64,000 bases of DNA from Cupriavidus pauculus (GTDB taxonomy: Bacteria > Pseudomonadota > Gammaproteobacteria > Burkholderiales > Burkholderiaceae), in the NCBI RefSeq assembly GCF_008801835.1, contig NZ_VZOW01000003.1, positions 310,001 to 374,000 of the forward strand, given 5' to 3'. The notes under the pieces are model-generated. The model was not told where the DNA came from. It was given only the letters and a program-made list of their open reading frames with translations, and did not search any database. Position numbers and translations under genes: made by a program. Each line of letters begins with the position of its first letter. Within the stretch, counting starts at the first letter, position 1. Below, piece by piece: positions 1 through 7,995 of this stretch.

Positions 1-117
1 GCGCCGCTCACGCAGGCCGATCTCGACGCGCATTTCCGTTACGCCACGAGCCGCGACCATGCCGAAGGCGTGGCGGCCTTCCTGGCGCATCGTCCTCCGG
101 ATTTCACCGGGGAGTAA
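1..117 (+). CDS. Enoyl-CoA hydratase/isomerase (crotonase) family protein, C-terminal end only
   Basis: Only the last 38 codons are inside the window; the reading frame is open from base 1 and stops with TAA at 115-117. The visible tail has an S-x-D-H-x-E-G-V-x-A-F-L pattern followed by a short run ending in F-T-G. This is the usual carboxy-terminal helix of crotonase-fold enoyl-CoA hydratases and isomerases, which act on acyl-CoA thioesters. The next gene encodes an acyl-CoA synthetase on the same strand about 100 bases on, which fits a shared role in acyl-CoA metabolism. The exact substrate cannot be read from this fragment. Confidence 0.7.
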   Translation, partial: APLTQADLDAHFRYATSRDHAEGVAAFLAHRPPDFTGE

Positions 118-219
118 TATCCCGGCCGGCCCGCTATCATGGCCGGCTGCCACCGACGCCGTTGCCTGGCGTCAGCCATCCTTGCCACATCGGGCACGCC
201 ATTTTTCTTGCCTTGCACC

Positions 220-1773
220 ATGAACGCCAATCTGTTCGCCCTGTTCGAAAGCCGTTTTCCCGCCGACCGCAGCGCCTGCTGCATCGAGACCCATGACGGG
301 CTCTACTACACTTGGGACGACCTCGACCGCGCTACCGCCAAGCTTGCCAATCTGCTCACGGCGCTGAAGCTGCCGGCCGGTGCGCGCGTGGCCGTCCAGG
401 TGGAGAAATCGCCCGAAGCGCTGTTCCTGTACCTGGCCACGCTGCGCGCCGGCTATGTGTATCTGCCGCTGAACACCGCGTACCAGGAAGCCGAGATCGA
501 TTACTTTGTCGGCAATGCCGAGCCGTCGGTGGTGGTTTGCAGCAGCAGCAATTTCGGCTGGGTCTCCAAGGTTGCATTTGCGCATAACACCGCGCACGTG
601 TTCACGCTCGACGAAAACCGTACGGGATCGCTGTTGCAGCGCGCCGCCGCGCAGCCGGACACGTTCGAGACCGCGCAGCGCGGCGACGACGATCTGGCCG
701 CCATCCTGTACACGTCCGGCACCACAGGCCGCAGCAAGGGCGCGATGCTGACGCACCGCAACCTCGCATCGAACGCCCTGACGCTGCACGAGTACTGGGG
801 CTGGCGCAGCGATGACGTGCTGCTGCACATGCTGCCGATCTTCCACGTGCACGGGCTGTTCGTCGCCTCGCATGGCGCGCTGCTGGCCGGCGCGAAGATG
901 ATCTGGGCGCCGCGACTGGACATGGCGCAGATCCTCAAGTTCATCCCGCGCGCCACGGTGATGATGGGCGTGCCGACGTACTACGTGCGCATGGTGCAGG
1001 AGCCGCGTTTCGACAAGGAGCTTTGCCGCAACATGCGCTTGTTCGTGTCCGGCTCGGCACCGCTGCTGCTGGAAACGTTCGATGCATTCCGCGAGCGGAC
1101 GGGACACACGATCCTGGAGCGCTACGGCATGAGCGAAACCATCATGCTGGTTTCCAATCCGTACGATCCCGCGCAGGGCGAGCGCATCGGCGGCACCGTG
1201 GGCATGCCGCTGCCCGGCGTGTCGGTGCGGGTGGTCGATGGGGAAGGGCAGCCGTGCGATGCGGGGGCGATCGGCAATGTGGAAGTGAAGGGTCCGAACG
1301 TGTTCAAGGGCTACTGGCGCATGCCCGAAAAAACCGCCGAGGAGTTCACCGCGGATGGGTGGTTCAGGACCGGCGACGTCGGCCGTTTTGGCGGCGCGAT
1401 CGTCAGTCAGGCGGGTGAGCGTCGTGTGCCGGACAACTATCTGACCATTGTCGGCCGTAGCAAGGACCTGATCATTTCCGGCGGCTATAACGTCTATCCG
1501 AAGGAAATTGAGAGCTTTATCGACGAGATGCCCGGCGTGGTGGAATCGGCCGTGATCGGCGTGCCCCATGCGGATTTCGGCGAGGCCGTGGTGGCCGTGG
1601 TGGTGCGCAAGCCCGGTGTCGAGATCGACGAGGCGGAGATGATCGGCACCCTCAAGGGCCGCATCGCCAATTTCAAGGTGCCCAAGCGCGTGCACGTGGT
1701 GGACGAACTGCCGCGCAATACGATGGGCAAGGTGCAGAAAAACGTGCTGCGCCAGCAATATTCCGCCCTGTAG
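220..1773 (+). CDS. matB: Malonyl-CoA synthetase, AMP-forming
   Basis: The 517-residue protein is an ANL-superfamily adenylating enzyme that should convert malonate, ATP and CoA to malonyl-CoA in the cytoplasm. The phosphate-binding loop Y-T-S-G-T-T-G-R-S-K-G lies at about residues 164-174. The adenylate-contacting Y-G-M-S-E-T follows near 308. The hinge region with G-R-S-K-D-L-I-I-S-G-G-Y-N-V-Y-P and the catalytic lysine in P-R-N-T-M-G-K-V near the end are intact. I chose the ATG at 220 because an in-frame ATG at 139 would add 27 residues unlike the family. Length and sequence suit MatB better than a long-chain acyl-CoA ligase, but substrate is inferred from family resemblance. The malonyl-CoA decarboxylase often found nearby is not in view. 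Confidence 0.85.
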   Translation: MNANLFALFESRFPADRSACCIETHDGLYYTWDDLDRATAKLANLLTALKLPAGARVAVQVEKSPEALFLYLATLRAGYVYLPLNTAYQEAEIDYFVGNAEPSVVVCSSSNFGWVSKVAFAHNTAHVFTLDENRTGSLLQRAAAQPDTFETAQRGDDDLAAILYTSGTTGRSKGAMLTHRNLASNALTLHEYWGWRSDDVLLHMLPIFHVHGLFVASHGALLAGAKMIWAPRLDMAQILKFIPRATVMMGVPTYYVRMVQEPRFDKELCRNMRLFVSGSAPLLLETFDAFRERTGHTILERYGMSETIMLVSNPYDPAQGERIGGTVGMPLPGVSVRVVDGEGQPCDAGAIGNVEVKGPNVFKGYWRMPEKTAEEFTADGWFRTGDVGRFGGAIVSQAGERRVPDNYLTIVGRSKDLIISGGYNVYPKEIESFIDEMPGVVESAVIGVPHADFGEAVVAVVVRKPGVEIDEAEMIGTLKGRIANFKVPKRVHVVDELPRNTMGKVQKNVLRQQYSAL

Positions 1774-1785
1774 GCAAAGCATTGG

Positions 1786-1821
1786 GCGCTGTCCTCGCCG
1801 ATGACCGGCGCAGGACAGCGC
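1786..1821. terminator. Strong stem-loop between convergent genes
   Basis: Ten-base arms GCGCTGTCCT (1786-1795) and AGGACAGCGC (1812-1821) are perfect reverse complements, and the inner bases CGCCG/CGGCG extend the stem. It sits in the 58-base gap between the ends of matB and the leftward SIMPL gene. It could stop transcription from both sides. There is no T-tract, so an intrinsic terminator is not certain. Confidence 0.5.
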
Positions 1822-1831
1822 GCGGCGCGCG

Positions 1832-2524
1832 TTACTTCGCCATTTGCACCGACCCGTTGACCGACACGGTCACCTGGGTCTTGCCGCCTTCCACCGGGAT
1901 CGGCGCGCCGGCATCGGCGGCCATGGCCTTGGCCGCGTACATGCGCGGCATCGGCGGGATCATGCCACCCGATTCATTGATCGAGACTTCCCGGATCGTG
2001 TAGCTGCTGTAGCCGAACAGTGCCGTGCTGGCCTGCGCCTTGTCGCGGAACGCCGCTACGGCCTGGTCCGCCAGTTTCTTCTCGGCCGCAAGGCGCGCCT
2101 CGCGCGACAGCGAGAACGCGATGTTCTGCACCTGCATCTGGTTGGCAAGTTCGCCGGCGAGCTTGGAGACGGCGCCAAAATCCTTCGACTTCAGGATGAT
2201 TTCGGAGCGGCCGCGCCACGTACTGATCTTGCCGTTGCGGTCGGTGTTCGGATGAATCGTGAATCCGCCCGATTGCGCTTCGACGCCCGCGGTGCGCTTG
2301 GCTTGCGCCAGTGCCGCCTGGGTGCGCGACGACAGCGCGTTGGAGATGGCGGATGGCTCGGCGCCTTCCTGCTCGGCAGCGAGCGTGAGCTGGACGACGT
2401 CGGTCGGCACTTCGGTGACTGCCTGCGCAGACAGCGACAACACGCCCGAGGGCGCCGGCACCGTCTGGGCGCCAGCGATTGCAGCGGTCGTGCCGAGCAG
2501 CGACGCAGCCAGAAATTTCTTCAT
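1832..2524 (-). CDS. SIMPL domain (DUF541) periplasmic protein
   Basis: This 230-residue protein starts with a lysine-containing signal peptide of about 20 residues (M-K-K-F-L-A-A-S...) ending A-G-A-Q, so it should be exported to the periplasm. The rest is one SIMPL/DUF541 domain, with the typical early L-S-x-x-A-x-A-x-x-E-V-P-T-D strand and a conserved tail ending in a V-T-V-S-V-N-G-S strand. The family is linked to oxidative stress and envelope functions, but no reaction is known. The start at 2524 was chosen for the signal peptide and a good GGGAGAA ribosome-binding site; the frame stays open further upstream. It lies 136 bases downstream of the EVE gene on the same strand and may be cotranscribed with it. 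Confidence 0.85.
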   Translation of the reverse strand: MKKFLAASLLGTTAAIAGAQTVPAPSGVLSLSAQAVTEVPTDVVQLTLAAEQEGAEPSAISNALSSRTQAALAQAKRTAGVEAQSGGFTIHPNTDRNGKISTWRGRSEIILKSKDFGAVSKLAGELANQMQVQNIAFSLSREARLAAEKKLADQAVAAFRDKAQASTALFGYSSYTIREVSINESGGMIPPMPRMYAAKAMAADAGAPIPVEGGKTQVTVSVNGSVQMAK

Positions 2525-2660
2525 GGAGTTCTCCCGATCAAATGTGATGGCTGTCAGACGCGTGCCCCTGCAAATCGTTCCCGTGCGGGAGGTTGCGCGC
2601 GCCGTGCGGGACATGCAACGCGGCATTGTGCGCGGCGCTGGCCCGGCACGGCGGTCCGGC

Positions 2661-3134
2661 TTACTTCATCAGTTTTTCGGTGATATAGCGCCACTCGGCC
2701 GGCGTCACCGGCGTGATCGACAGGCGGTTGCCGCGGCGTAGCACGACCATGTCGGCCAGCGCCTCGTGCTCGCGCAGCGTCGCCAGCGGAATCAGTGCGC
2801 TCTTCTTCACGAAGCGCACATCCACCAGCGACCAGCGCGGCTCTTCCTTTTTCGACGCCTTGTCGTAATAGCTGCTTTTGGGATCGAACTGCGTGGCGTC
2901 GGGATAGGGCTGCGAACATACCTCGGCAAGCCCGGCAATGCCGGGTTCGGGGCAGGACGAGTGATAGAACAGCACGCCGTCGCCGATGCGCATCTGATCG
3001 CGCATGAAGTTGCGTGCCTGGTAGTTCCGGACGCCGGTCCAGGGCAGGGTGCCCTGTTCGGCAAGATCGTCGATACTGGCCTCGTCCGGTTCGGACTTCA
3101 TCAGCCAGTACTGGCGGGCGCGCTGGTCAGTCAT
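2661..3134 (-). CDS. EVE domain-containing protein
   Basis: The 157-residue protein consists almost wholly of an EVE domain, a PUA-like fold thought to bind modified bases in nucleic acids. The family signature is clear: Y-W-L-M-K-S-E-P-D near residue 8, G-V-R-N-Y-Q-A-R-N-F-M-R around 35-46, and G-D-G-V-L-F-Y-H-S at about 53-61. The frame extends upstream to 3260, but that part lies over the 6S RNA gene, so I start at the ATG at 3134. Small single-domain EVE proteins are common housekeeping genes in proteobacteria and are often annotated as thymocyte nuclear protein 1 homologues. No function is established. Confidence 0.88.
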   Translation of the reverse strand: MTDQRARQYWLMKSEPDEASIDDLAEQGTLPWTGVRNYQARNFMRDQMRIGDGVLFYHSSCPEPGIAGLAEVCSQPYPDATQFDPKSSYYDKASKKEEPRWSLVDVRFVKKSALIPLATLREHEALADMVVLRRGNRLSITPVTPAEWRYITEKLMK

Positions 3135-3185
3135 GGATGACGAACGTGCTGGGTTGATCCGCGGCGATGCGCGGCAAATGCGGAA

Positions 3186-3215
3186 ATGAAAAGGCGGTGG
3201 TTCGAACCACCGCCT
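3186..3215 (-). terminator. Intrinsic terminator at the 3' end of the 6S RNA gene
   Basis: Bases 3192-3215 form a near-perfect palindrome, AGGCGGTGGTTCGAACCACC plus GCCT. Read leftward it is followed by TTTTC, which gives a classical rho-independent terminator. It lies at the expected 3' end of the 6S RNA. Confidence 0.75.
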
Positions 3216-3375
3216 CTTCACCACTTGAAGGGGTCCCCGCCTCGGCCGCTGGGTCGGCATCCTGAACCCAAGTGAGGTTCAGAGTGGCTGCGGAAGTCGT
3301 ATTTCGGGTACATCGCCCACTCAGGGAGTCCAGGCTGGGCCCAGACTATGAATGCGGTAACGCGCTCGCCCACAC
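3192..3375 (-). ncRNA. ssrS: 6S RNA
   Basis: Read leftward, this stretch has the features of 6S RNA, the open-promoter mimic that binds sigma70 RNA polymerase in stationary phase. It contains a conserved small hairpin with arms CTGAACC and GGTTCAG (3262-3282) on the far side of the central bubble. A C-C-C-T-G-A-G-T-G-G-G block precedes it, and a G-rich closing half follows before the terminator. Its place directly downstream of zapA on the same strand matches the zapA-ssrS order of many proteobacteria. The 5' boundary is approximate; a TTATGT near 3377-3382 could be its -10 element. The call rests on structure, position and recalled consensus. Confidence 0.72.
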
Positions 3376-3385
3376 GACATAATCC

Positions 3386-3768
3386 CGCACCATGCAATGC
3401 ATATCGGTTCAAGGAGTTTATGACCCTCACGAACCAGGCAGGGAAACTGTCAAACGTCTGACGTTGGTTCCTGTGCGTGCAATACGCTTGGGATGTCAGA
3501 CGTTTGCCGTTTCAAACTAGGATGGGATGGAAACGGCGGCCAGGCACGATAACCCGACCATCCAGCTGCTTCGGTCGCATGCACCGCGCAGTGGCTCCAC
3601 TATACACCGCGACGTCAGGCATACCAAGTCGGACGTGCCGCGTCGTTACATTTTCCACAACGCCTGGCAACGCACCGCATGGCGCGCGGCACAGGCTTCA
3701 CATGCACGTGATATGTGGCCATGGCCGCGCAATTCAAGCATGCGCCGACGTTTGCCCGCTGCAGCCGG
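3386..3768. other. Intergenic region between zapA and 6S RNA
   Basis: No convincing coding sequence or tRNA is seen here. The stretch is less GC-rich than its neighbours. It holds an exact 12-base inverted repeat (3451-3462 and 3495-3506, listed separately) and presumably the promoter of the 6S RNA gene. Confidence 0.5.
3451..3506. repeat. Inverted repeat with 12-base perfect arms
   Basis: CAAACGTCTGAC at 3451-3462 and its exact reverse complement GTCAGACGTTTG at 3495-3506 are separated by 32 bases. The pair could form a stem-loop in the zapA transcript, or bind a dimeric protein if each arm is a half-site. No T-run follows on either side. Confidence 0.5.
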
Positions 3769-4092
3769 CTAGCGCGTGCCGACGTGCGCGTATTGCCGCA
3801 GCGCCTCGTCGGCGCGCTCGTTCAGTTCGCGGATACGCGCGCGCACGGCGTCCACCGGGATCGCGCCGTCTTCGTCCTGCTTGCGGCGCATGGCCAGCAG
3901 ATCAGACGCAATGCTGATGGCGGCCATCACCGCCACGCGCTCCACGCCCTTGGACGCGACGCCGCCCTTGAGCTTGTTCATCTTGTCGTCGACCAGCGCC
4001 ACGGCTTCCAGCAGCGCGGCTTCGTTGTCCGCGGAGATCGCGAAGCGGTAGGGCTGGCCCGCGATGTTCACTTCCACTTGCTTGTTGCTCAT
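3769..4092 (-). CDS. zapA: Cell division protein ZapA
   Basis: The 107-residue protein matches ZapA, which binds FtsZ filaments and promotes Z-ring bundling at midcell. The N-terminal half has the V-x-I-x-G-x-x-Y-R-F-x-I pattern of the globular FtsZ-binding domain. An E-R-V-A-V-M-A-A-I-x-I-A-x-D-L-L helix and an R-I-R-E-L-N-E-R-A-D coiled-coil follow, the part through which ZapA dimerises. Its start overlaps the stop of the upstream coiled-coil gene by four bases (ATGA), so the two are translationally coupled. The 6S RNA gene lies downstream on the same strand, as in many proteobacteria. Confidence 0.9.
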   Translation of the reverse strand: MSNKQVEVNIAGQPYRFAISADNEAALLEAVALVDDKMNKLKGGVASKGVERVAVMAAISIASDLLAMRRKQDEDGAIPVDAVRARIRELNERADEALRQYAHVGTR

Positions 4093-4412
4093 GCATGTTC
4101 TCCAGGGGCTTGCTGCGAGCCTTCCGATGCGGCGCGCGGCGCGCGGTCGCCAAGCAGGTCCAGCTGGCGCGCATCGCTGGCGGTGGGCAGCTTGTCCAGG
4201 ATGGACTGGATGCGCAGTTGCGCTTCCTCGATCTTGATGTTGAGCAGTTCGCGGTCGGCCGCCATGGCTTCGCGGTCCGCGCGCAACTGGCTCGCCTCGG
4301 CCTGCAGGCGGTCGATGTCCGCGCGCAGCCGCTGGTTCTCGGCAGCCAGGGTGTCTGCGTGATGCAGTACGCGCCCGATCTTGGCGGCCAGCTGTTCGAG
4401 TTCGTTGAGCAT
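4089..4412 (-). CDS. ZapB-like coiled-coil protein (TIGR02449-type)
   Basis: The 107-residue protein is an almost continuous coiled coil from about residue 3 to 75, rich in Leu, Ala, Glu and Arg, with heptads such as E-N-Q-R-L-R-A-D-I-D-R-L. An acidic, polar tail without predicted structure follows. It resembles the small family found immediately upstream of zapA in beta- and gammaproteobacteria, often labelled ZapB-like. In that model it would help ZapA organise the division ring. The ATGA overlap with zapA supports a shared function. Direct homology to E. coli ZapB is not demonstrated. Confidence 0.75.
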   Translation of the reverse strand: MLNELEQLAAKIGRVLHHADTLAAENQRLRADIDRLQAEASQLRADREAMAADRELLNIKIEEAQLRIQSILDKLPTASDARQLDLLGDRAPRAASEGSQQAPGEHA

Positions 4413-4595
4413 AGTGCCTGTCGTGTCCGGTAGGAGTAAGGGTCAGGTTTTGGGGATTCTAGCCGATGCTCGCGCAACGGCTACCGGCAACGCCGCCGGT
4501 TCGGACCGGCGTGTCGCCCCGAAGTTGCACGGATCTGCGGCGATTGGCGCAATTTCGCGCGTCAAACACGGTTATCGGCATACCGGACCTCCGCA

Positions 4596-4624
4596 TTGAC
4601 GATAACTTTGAAACTCCCTACACT
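4596..4624 (+). promoter_or_regulatory. Sigma70-type promoter of the B12 uptake operon
   Basis: TTGACG at 4596-4601 and TACACT at 4619-4624 are separated by exactly 17 bases. Transcription would start near 4631, just before the conserved core of the cobalamin riboswitch. This is the best-looking promoter in the window. Confidence 0.7.
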
Positions 4625-4636
4625 CGCGCACGTTCC

Positions 4637-4890
4637 AGGTGCTCGCGGACCTTGCCCAGTCGGGGCCGCAGTTCAACGGGAAACAGGGAGCCGGCGCTCG
4701 ACGTGGAGGTCGGGGCGGGCCAACCTGTGCTGCCCCCGCAACGGTAAGCGACCGCGGCCGCGCATCGAGCGCGTCCGCAGGGCCGGCCAATCGCCACTGA
4801 TCTTCTCGTCACGATTCTTCAGTTCTGAGGTGTCGCGCGCCGATCGGGAAGGCGGCCAGCCTGATGTCGTCAGCCCGGATACCGGCCTGA
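4637..4890 (+). promoter_or_regulatory. Cobalamin (adenosylcobalamin) riboswitch
   Basis: The conserved elements occur in order: AGGTGC at 4637, an A-rich G-G-G-A-x-C-C-G-G box at about 4678-4694, and TGCCCCCGCAACGGTAAGCG at 4731-4750. GCCACTG at 4793-4799, GGGAAGGCGGCCAG at 4846-4859 and the B12 box AGCCCGGATACCGGC at 4872-4886 follow. This matches the class upstream of btuB genes. A GTCCC-TTC-GGGAC hairpin (4906-4918) and GGCCCG/CGGGCC arms (4939-4958) lie between it and btuB and are candidates for the expression platform. Binding of B12 should lower expression of the downstream uptake and assembly genes. Confidence 0.92.
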
Positions 4891-4983
4891 AGAACGCGGG
4901 CGCCTGTCCCTTCGGGACGGCGCGCCACATCGCCATCTGGCCCGCGGGGGAACGGGCCCGGCCGTTCTCTTCCATCCTTGCTC

Positions 4984-6984
4984 ATGCGTTCCACGCCATT
5001 GAGGTCGACCGTCGCGGCAATGCCGCCGGTTTGCCCGTCCACGCCCGCCATCCTGGCGGCCATCGCCGTATTGTCGTACCCGTTCTGCGCTGCATCGGCG
5101 CTGGCTCAAGGTGCCACCGCCGACGAGGCCACGGCCACCGCGCCGTCTCCAGCCACATCCTCGGCCGCGTCTGCCTCGACGCCAGCCACATCGTCGCCCG
5201 CGCTGACGCCAACGGTCGTCACCGCGTCGCGCACCGCGCAGCGTGTCACCGACGCGCTGCCCCACACGACGGTGGTCACGCACGAGGACATCGTCAATTC
5301 CCAGGCGCCCGACCTGCGCTCGCTGCTGCGCGGACAGGCCGGCGTCGAGTTCGCGGCAAATGGCGGCATGGGCGCCAACACCACGCTGTTCATGCGCGGC
5401 GCCAATTCCAACCAGGTGCTGATCCTCGTCGATGGCGTGCGCATTGCCGGCGCCAGCGGCGGCACGGCGCAACTTGCCAACATCCTGCCGGACCAGATCG
5501 ACCATATCGAGGTGGTGCGCGGCAACGTGTCGGCGCTGTACGGATCGGACGCGATCGGTGGCGTGGTGCAGATCTTCACCAAGAATGGCGTCGGACAGGC
5601 GCCGGCGGCCAATGCGCAGATCGAATACGGCAGCAACAACACGCGCCAGGGCACGGTGGGTTACGGCGGCCAGGTGGGCGATACGTCATTCAACGTGACC
5701 GGATCGATCTTCAAGACCGATGGCTTTTCGTCGATCAACGCCGCGCAGTGGAATGCCGACAACCCGCGCAGCGTCGCGCGTGGCGTGGGTCCCAATCCCG
5801 GCGACAACCCGTACGAAAACAAGAGCGTGTCGGGGCAGGTGCGACACAAGATCACGCCGGACTGGGACGCCGGGTTCGCGGCGTATTACTCGAATAGCCA
5901 ACTGTCGTACGACACCACCAGCGGCAAGCCGACCGACGACTATCGCATGGACAGCGAGCTGTACACGCTGTCCGCATTCACCAATGGCAAGGTGACGTCG
6001 AACTGGACCACGCATTTCAAGATCGCGCAGAGCCAGGACCGCAGCGAAGGCACCAAGAACGGCCTGTTCGACAGCCTGTTCAGCACGCGCACGCGCCAGT
6101 TCAACTGGCAAAACGAATACGCGTTGACTCCCGACCACAAGCTGCTGTTCGGCACCGACTGGCTGCAGCAGGCGCTGACATCGAGCGCCTACAACGCGCC
6201 GGTACGCAACGTGTTTTCGGTCTACGCCGGCTATGAGGGGCGCATCGGCCGCAACCAGCTGCAGCTCAACGCGCGCAACGACCACTATTCCGATTTCGGC
6301 AACCAGGGCAGCTTCTTTGCCGGTTACGGCTTCGACCTTACCGAACAGCTCAAGCTGATTGCCAACGTCAGCAACGCGTTCCGTGCGCCGACCTTCAATG
6401 AACTTTATTACCCCGGGTTCGGGCAGCCCAACCTGAAGCCCGAACGCGCGAAGTCCGCCGAGGTGGGCGTGCAGCTCGATACGGCCGGCGCCGGGCTGCT
6501 GCGCGTGACGGCATTCGAAACGCGTTACGACGACCTGATCGTTTCCACGCTGACCGCGCCGGGCCTATATCTGGCGCAGAACGTCAACAAGGCGCGGGTG
6601 CAGGGCGTCGAGGCGTCGTGGCGCGCGACAGTGTGGGGCACGGATCTCGGCGCGAACGTCACGTTCCAGAATCCGCTCGATGAAACCAACAACACGCAGT
6701 TGCTGCGCCGCGCGCGCCGTCATGCGTCGTTCGACGTCGGCCGCAACTTCGGCAACTGGCGTTTTGGGGGCGAATGGCTGATTTCTTCGTCGCGGCTCGA
6801 CAGCGGCTCGCGCACGCTGGGTGGATACGGTATCGTCAACCTCAACGCCCGTTACAACATCGACAAGCAATGGTTTGTGGCCGCCCGCGTCGAAAACCTG
6901 TTCGACAAGAACTACATGCTCGCCTATCCGTACAACACGCAGGGCCGCGCCGGGTTCATCACGCTGGGGTGGCGGCAGAAATAA
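4984..6984 (+). CDS. btuB: TonB-dependent vitamin B12 outer-membrane receptor
   Basis: The 666-residue protein imports cobalamin across the outer membrane using TonB energy. It begins with a signal sequence ending A-S-A-L-A-Q near residue 42. A long Ala/Thr/Pro/Ser linker and a TonB box (P-T-V-V-T-A-S-R) come next. The plug domain has L-L-R-G-Q-x-G-V-E, L-F-M-R-G-A-N-S-N-Q-V-L-I-L-V-D-G-V-R and V-V-R-G-N-V-S-A-L-Y-G-S-D-A-I-G-G-V-V. A 22-strand barrel ends G-F-I-T-L-G-W. An upstream B12 riboswitch and downstream btuC and btuD support the B12 specificity. No clear ribosome-binding site precedes the ATG; a TTG at 4978 is an alternative start. Four bases separate its stop from btuC. Confidence 0.92.
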   Translation: MRSTPLRSTVAAMPPVCPSTPAILAAIAVLSYPFCAASALAQGATADEATATAPSPATSSAASASTPATSSPALTPTVVTASRTAQRVTDALPHTTVVTHEDIVNSQAPDLRSLLRGQAGVEFAANGGMGANTTLFMRGANSNQVLILVDGVRIAGASGGTAQLANILPDQIDHIEVVRGNVSALYGSDAIGGVVQIFTKNGVGQAPAANAQIEYGSNNTRQGTVGYGGQVGDTSFNVTGSIFKTDGFSSINAAQWNADNPRSVARGVGPNPGDNPYENKSVSGQVRHKITPDWDAGFAAYYSNSQLSYDTTSGKPTDDYRMDSELYTLSAFTNGKVTSNWTTHFKIAQSQDRSEGTKNGLFDSLFSTRTRQFNWQNEYALTPDHKLLFGTDWLQQALTSSAYNAPVRNVFSVYAGYEGRIGRNQLQLNARNDHYSDFGNQGSFFAGYGFDLTEQLKLIANVSNAFRAPTFNELYYPGFGQPNLKPERAKSAEVGVQLDTAGAGLLRVTAFETRYDDLIVSTLTAPGLYLAQNVNKARVQGVEASWRATVWGTDLGANVTFQNPLDETNNTQLLRRARRHASFDVGRNFGNWRFGGEWLISSSRLDSGSRTLGGYGIVNLNARYNIDKQWFVAARVENLFDKNYMLAYPYNTQGRAGFITLGWRQK

Positions 6985-6987
6985 GCG

Positions 6988-7995
6988 ATGAGTGAATTGC
7001 GCCGCGCGCTGATCGTCTGGAGCGTCCTGGCCCTGGCCGGGTTGGCGGTGTTCGCGCTGTCGCTGGCCGTGGGCAGCGTCGCGCTCGACGCGCGCCAGCT
7101 CTGGCAGGCGCTGACCGGCGCGGATACGGGCACGGCCGGCGCGATCGTGCGCGAACTGCGGCTGCCGCGCGCGGCGGCGGCATTCGCGTGCGGCGGGCTG
7201 CTGGCCCTGTCGGGCGCGCTGATGCAAGTGCTGCTGCGCAATCCGCTGGCCGAGCCCTATGTGCTGGGCGTATCCGGCGGCGCCTCCACGGGCGCGCTAC
7301 TGGCGATGCTGCTGATGCTACCGCTGTGGCTGGTGCAGGCAGGCGCGGCCGGCGGCGCGCTGGTTTCCATGCTGCTGGTGGCCACGCTGGCGCGCCGCGA
7401 TCTGCTGCATCCACAGGTGCAGGGCGGCCACCATGAAGCCGGCGCGCGGCTGCTGCTGACCGGCGTGATCCTCGCTGCGGGCTGGGGCGCGGTGATCACG
7501 CTGATCCTCGCGATCGCGCCGGAGTCACGCCTGCGCGGCATGCTGTTCTGGCTGACCGGCGACCTGAGCGGCACCGCCGTCTATGGCTGGGCGTTGGCCA
7601 CGCTGATCGCGGCGCTGGCGCTGGCCATGCCGATGGCGCGCGCGCTCAACGTGATGCTGCTGGGCGAAACCGTGGCGCAATCGCTCGGCGTGCGTGTCGG
7701 GCGCGTGCGGCTGGCCACTTTCCTGATCGCGTCGCTATCGATTGCGGCGGCCATTACCACGGCCGGGTCGATCGGCTTTGTCGGCCTGGTCGTGCCGCAT
7801 ATGGTGCGTCTGGCGTGGGGCAACGACCAGCGCCTGTTGCTGCCGGCGTCCGTATTGCTCGGCGGGACGCTGCTGATGGCGGCCGACCTGATCGCGCGCA
7901 CGATCATCGCCCCGGCGCAACTGCCGGTCGGTGTCATCACGGCATTGCTGGGTGTGCCGACATTTCTCTATCTGTTGCTGCGGAGGCCGCGATGA
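6988..7995 (+). CDS. btuC: Cobalamin ABC transporter permease (FecCD family)
   Basis: The 335-residue, very hydrophobic protein should span the inner membrane about ten times and form the dimeric channel for B12. The FecCD/BtuC signature R-L-P-R-x-x-x-A-x-x-x-G-x-L-A-L-S-G near residue 57 is present. So are N-P-L-A-E-P-Y-V-L-G-V-S-G-G-A-S near 82 and the cytoplasmic coupling segment G-x-x-V-P-H-M-V-R-L about residue 265. It starts a few bases after btuB and overlaps btuD (ATGA at 7992-7995). Family members also move iron siderophores; the riboswitch-controlled B12 operon argues for cobalamin. Confidence 0.9.
   Translation: MSELRRALIVWSVLALAGLAVFALSLAVGSVALDARQLWQALTGADTGTAGAIVRELRLPRAAAAFACGGLLALSGALMQVLLRNPLAEPYVLGVSGGASTGALLAMLLMLPLWLVQAGAAGGALVSMLLVATLARRDLLHPQVQGGHHEAGARLLLTGVILAAGWGAVITLILAIAPESRLRGMLFWLTGDLSGTAVYGWALATLIAALALAMPMARALNVMLLGETVAQSLGVRVGRVRLATFLIASLSIAAAITTAGSIGFVGLVVPHMVRLAWGNDQRLLLPASVLLGGTLLMAADLIARTIIAPAQLPVGVITALLGVPTFLYLLLRRPR

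Noticed and set aside
172-1782. Leftward open frame of about 530 codons opposite matB
   Set aside because: Same cause: a His/Arg-rich shadow of an acyl-CoA synthetase gene whose motifs are intact on the + strand.
3218-3430. Short leftward frame over the 6S RNA region
   Set aside because: No ribosome-binding site or conserved peptide. The sequence is better explained by RNA structure and a terminator.
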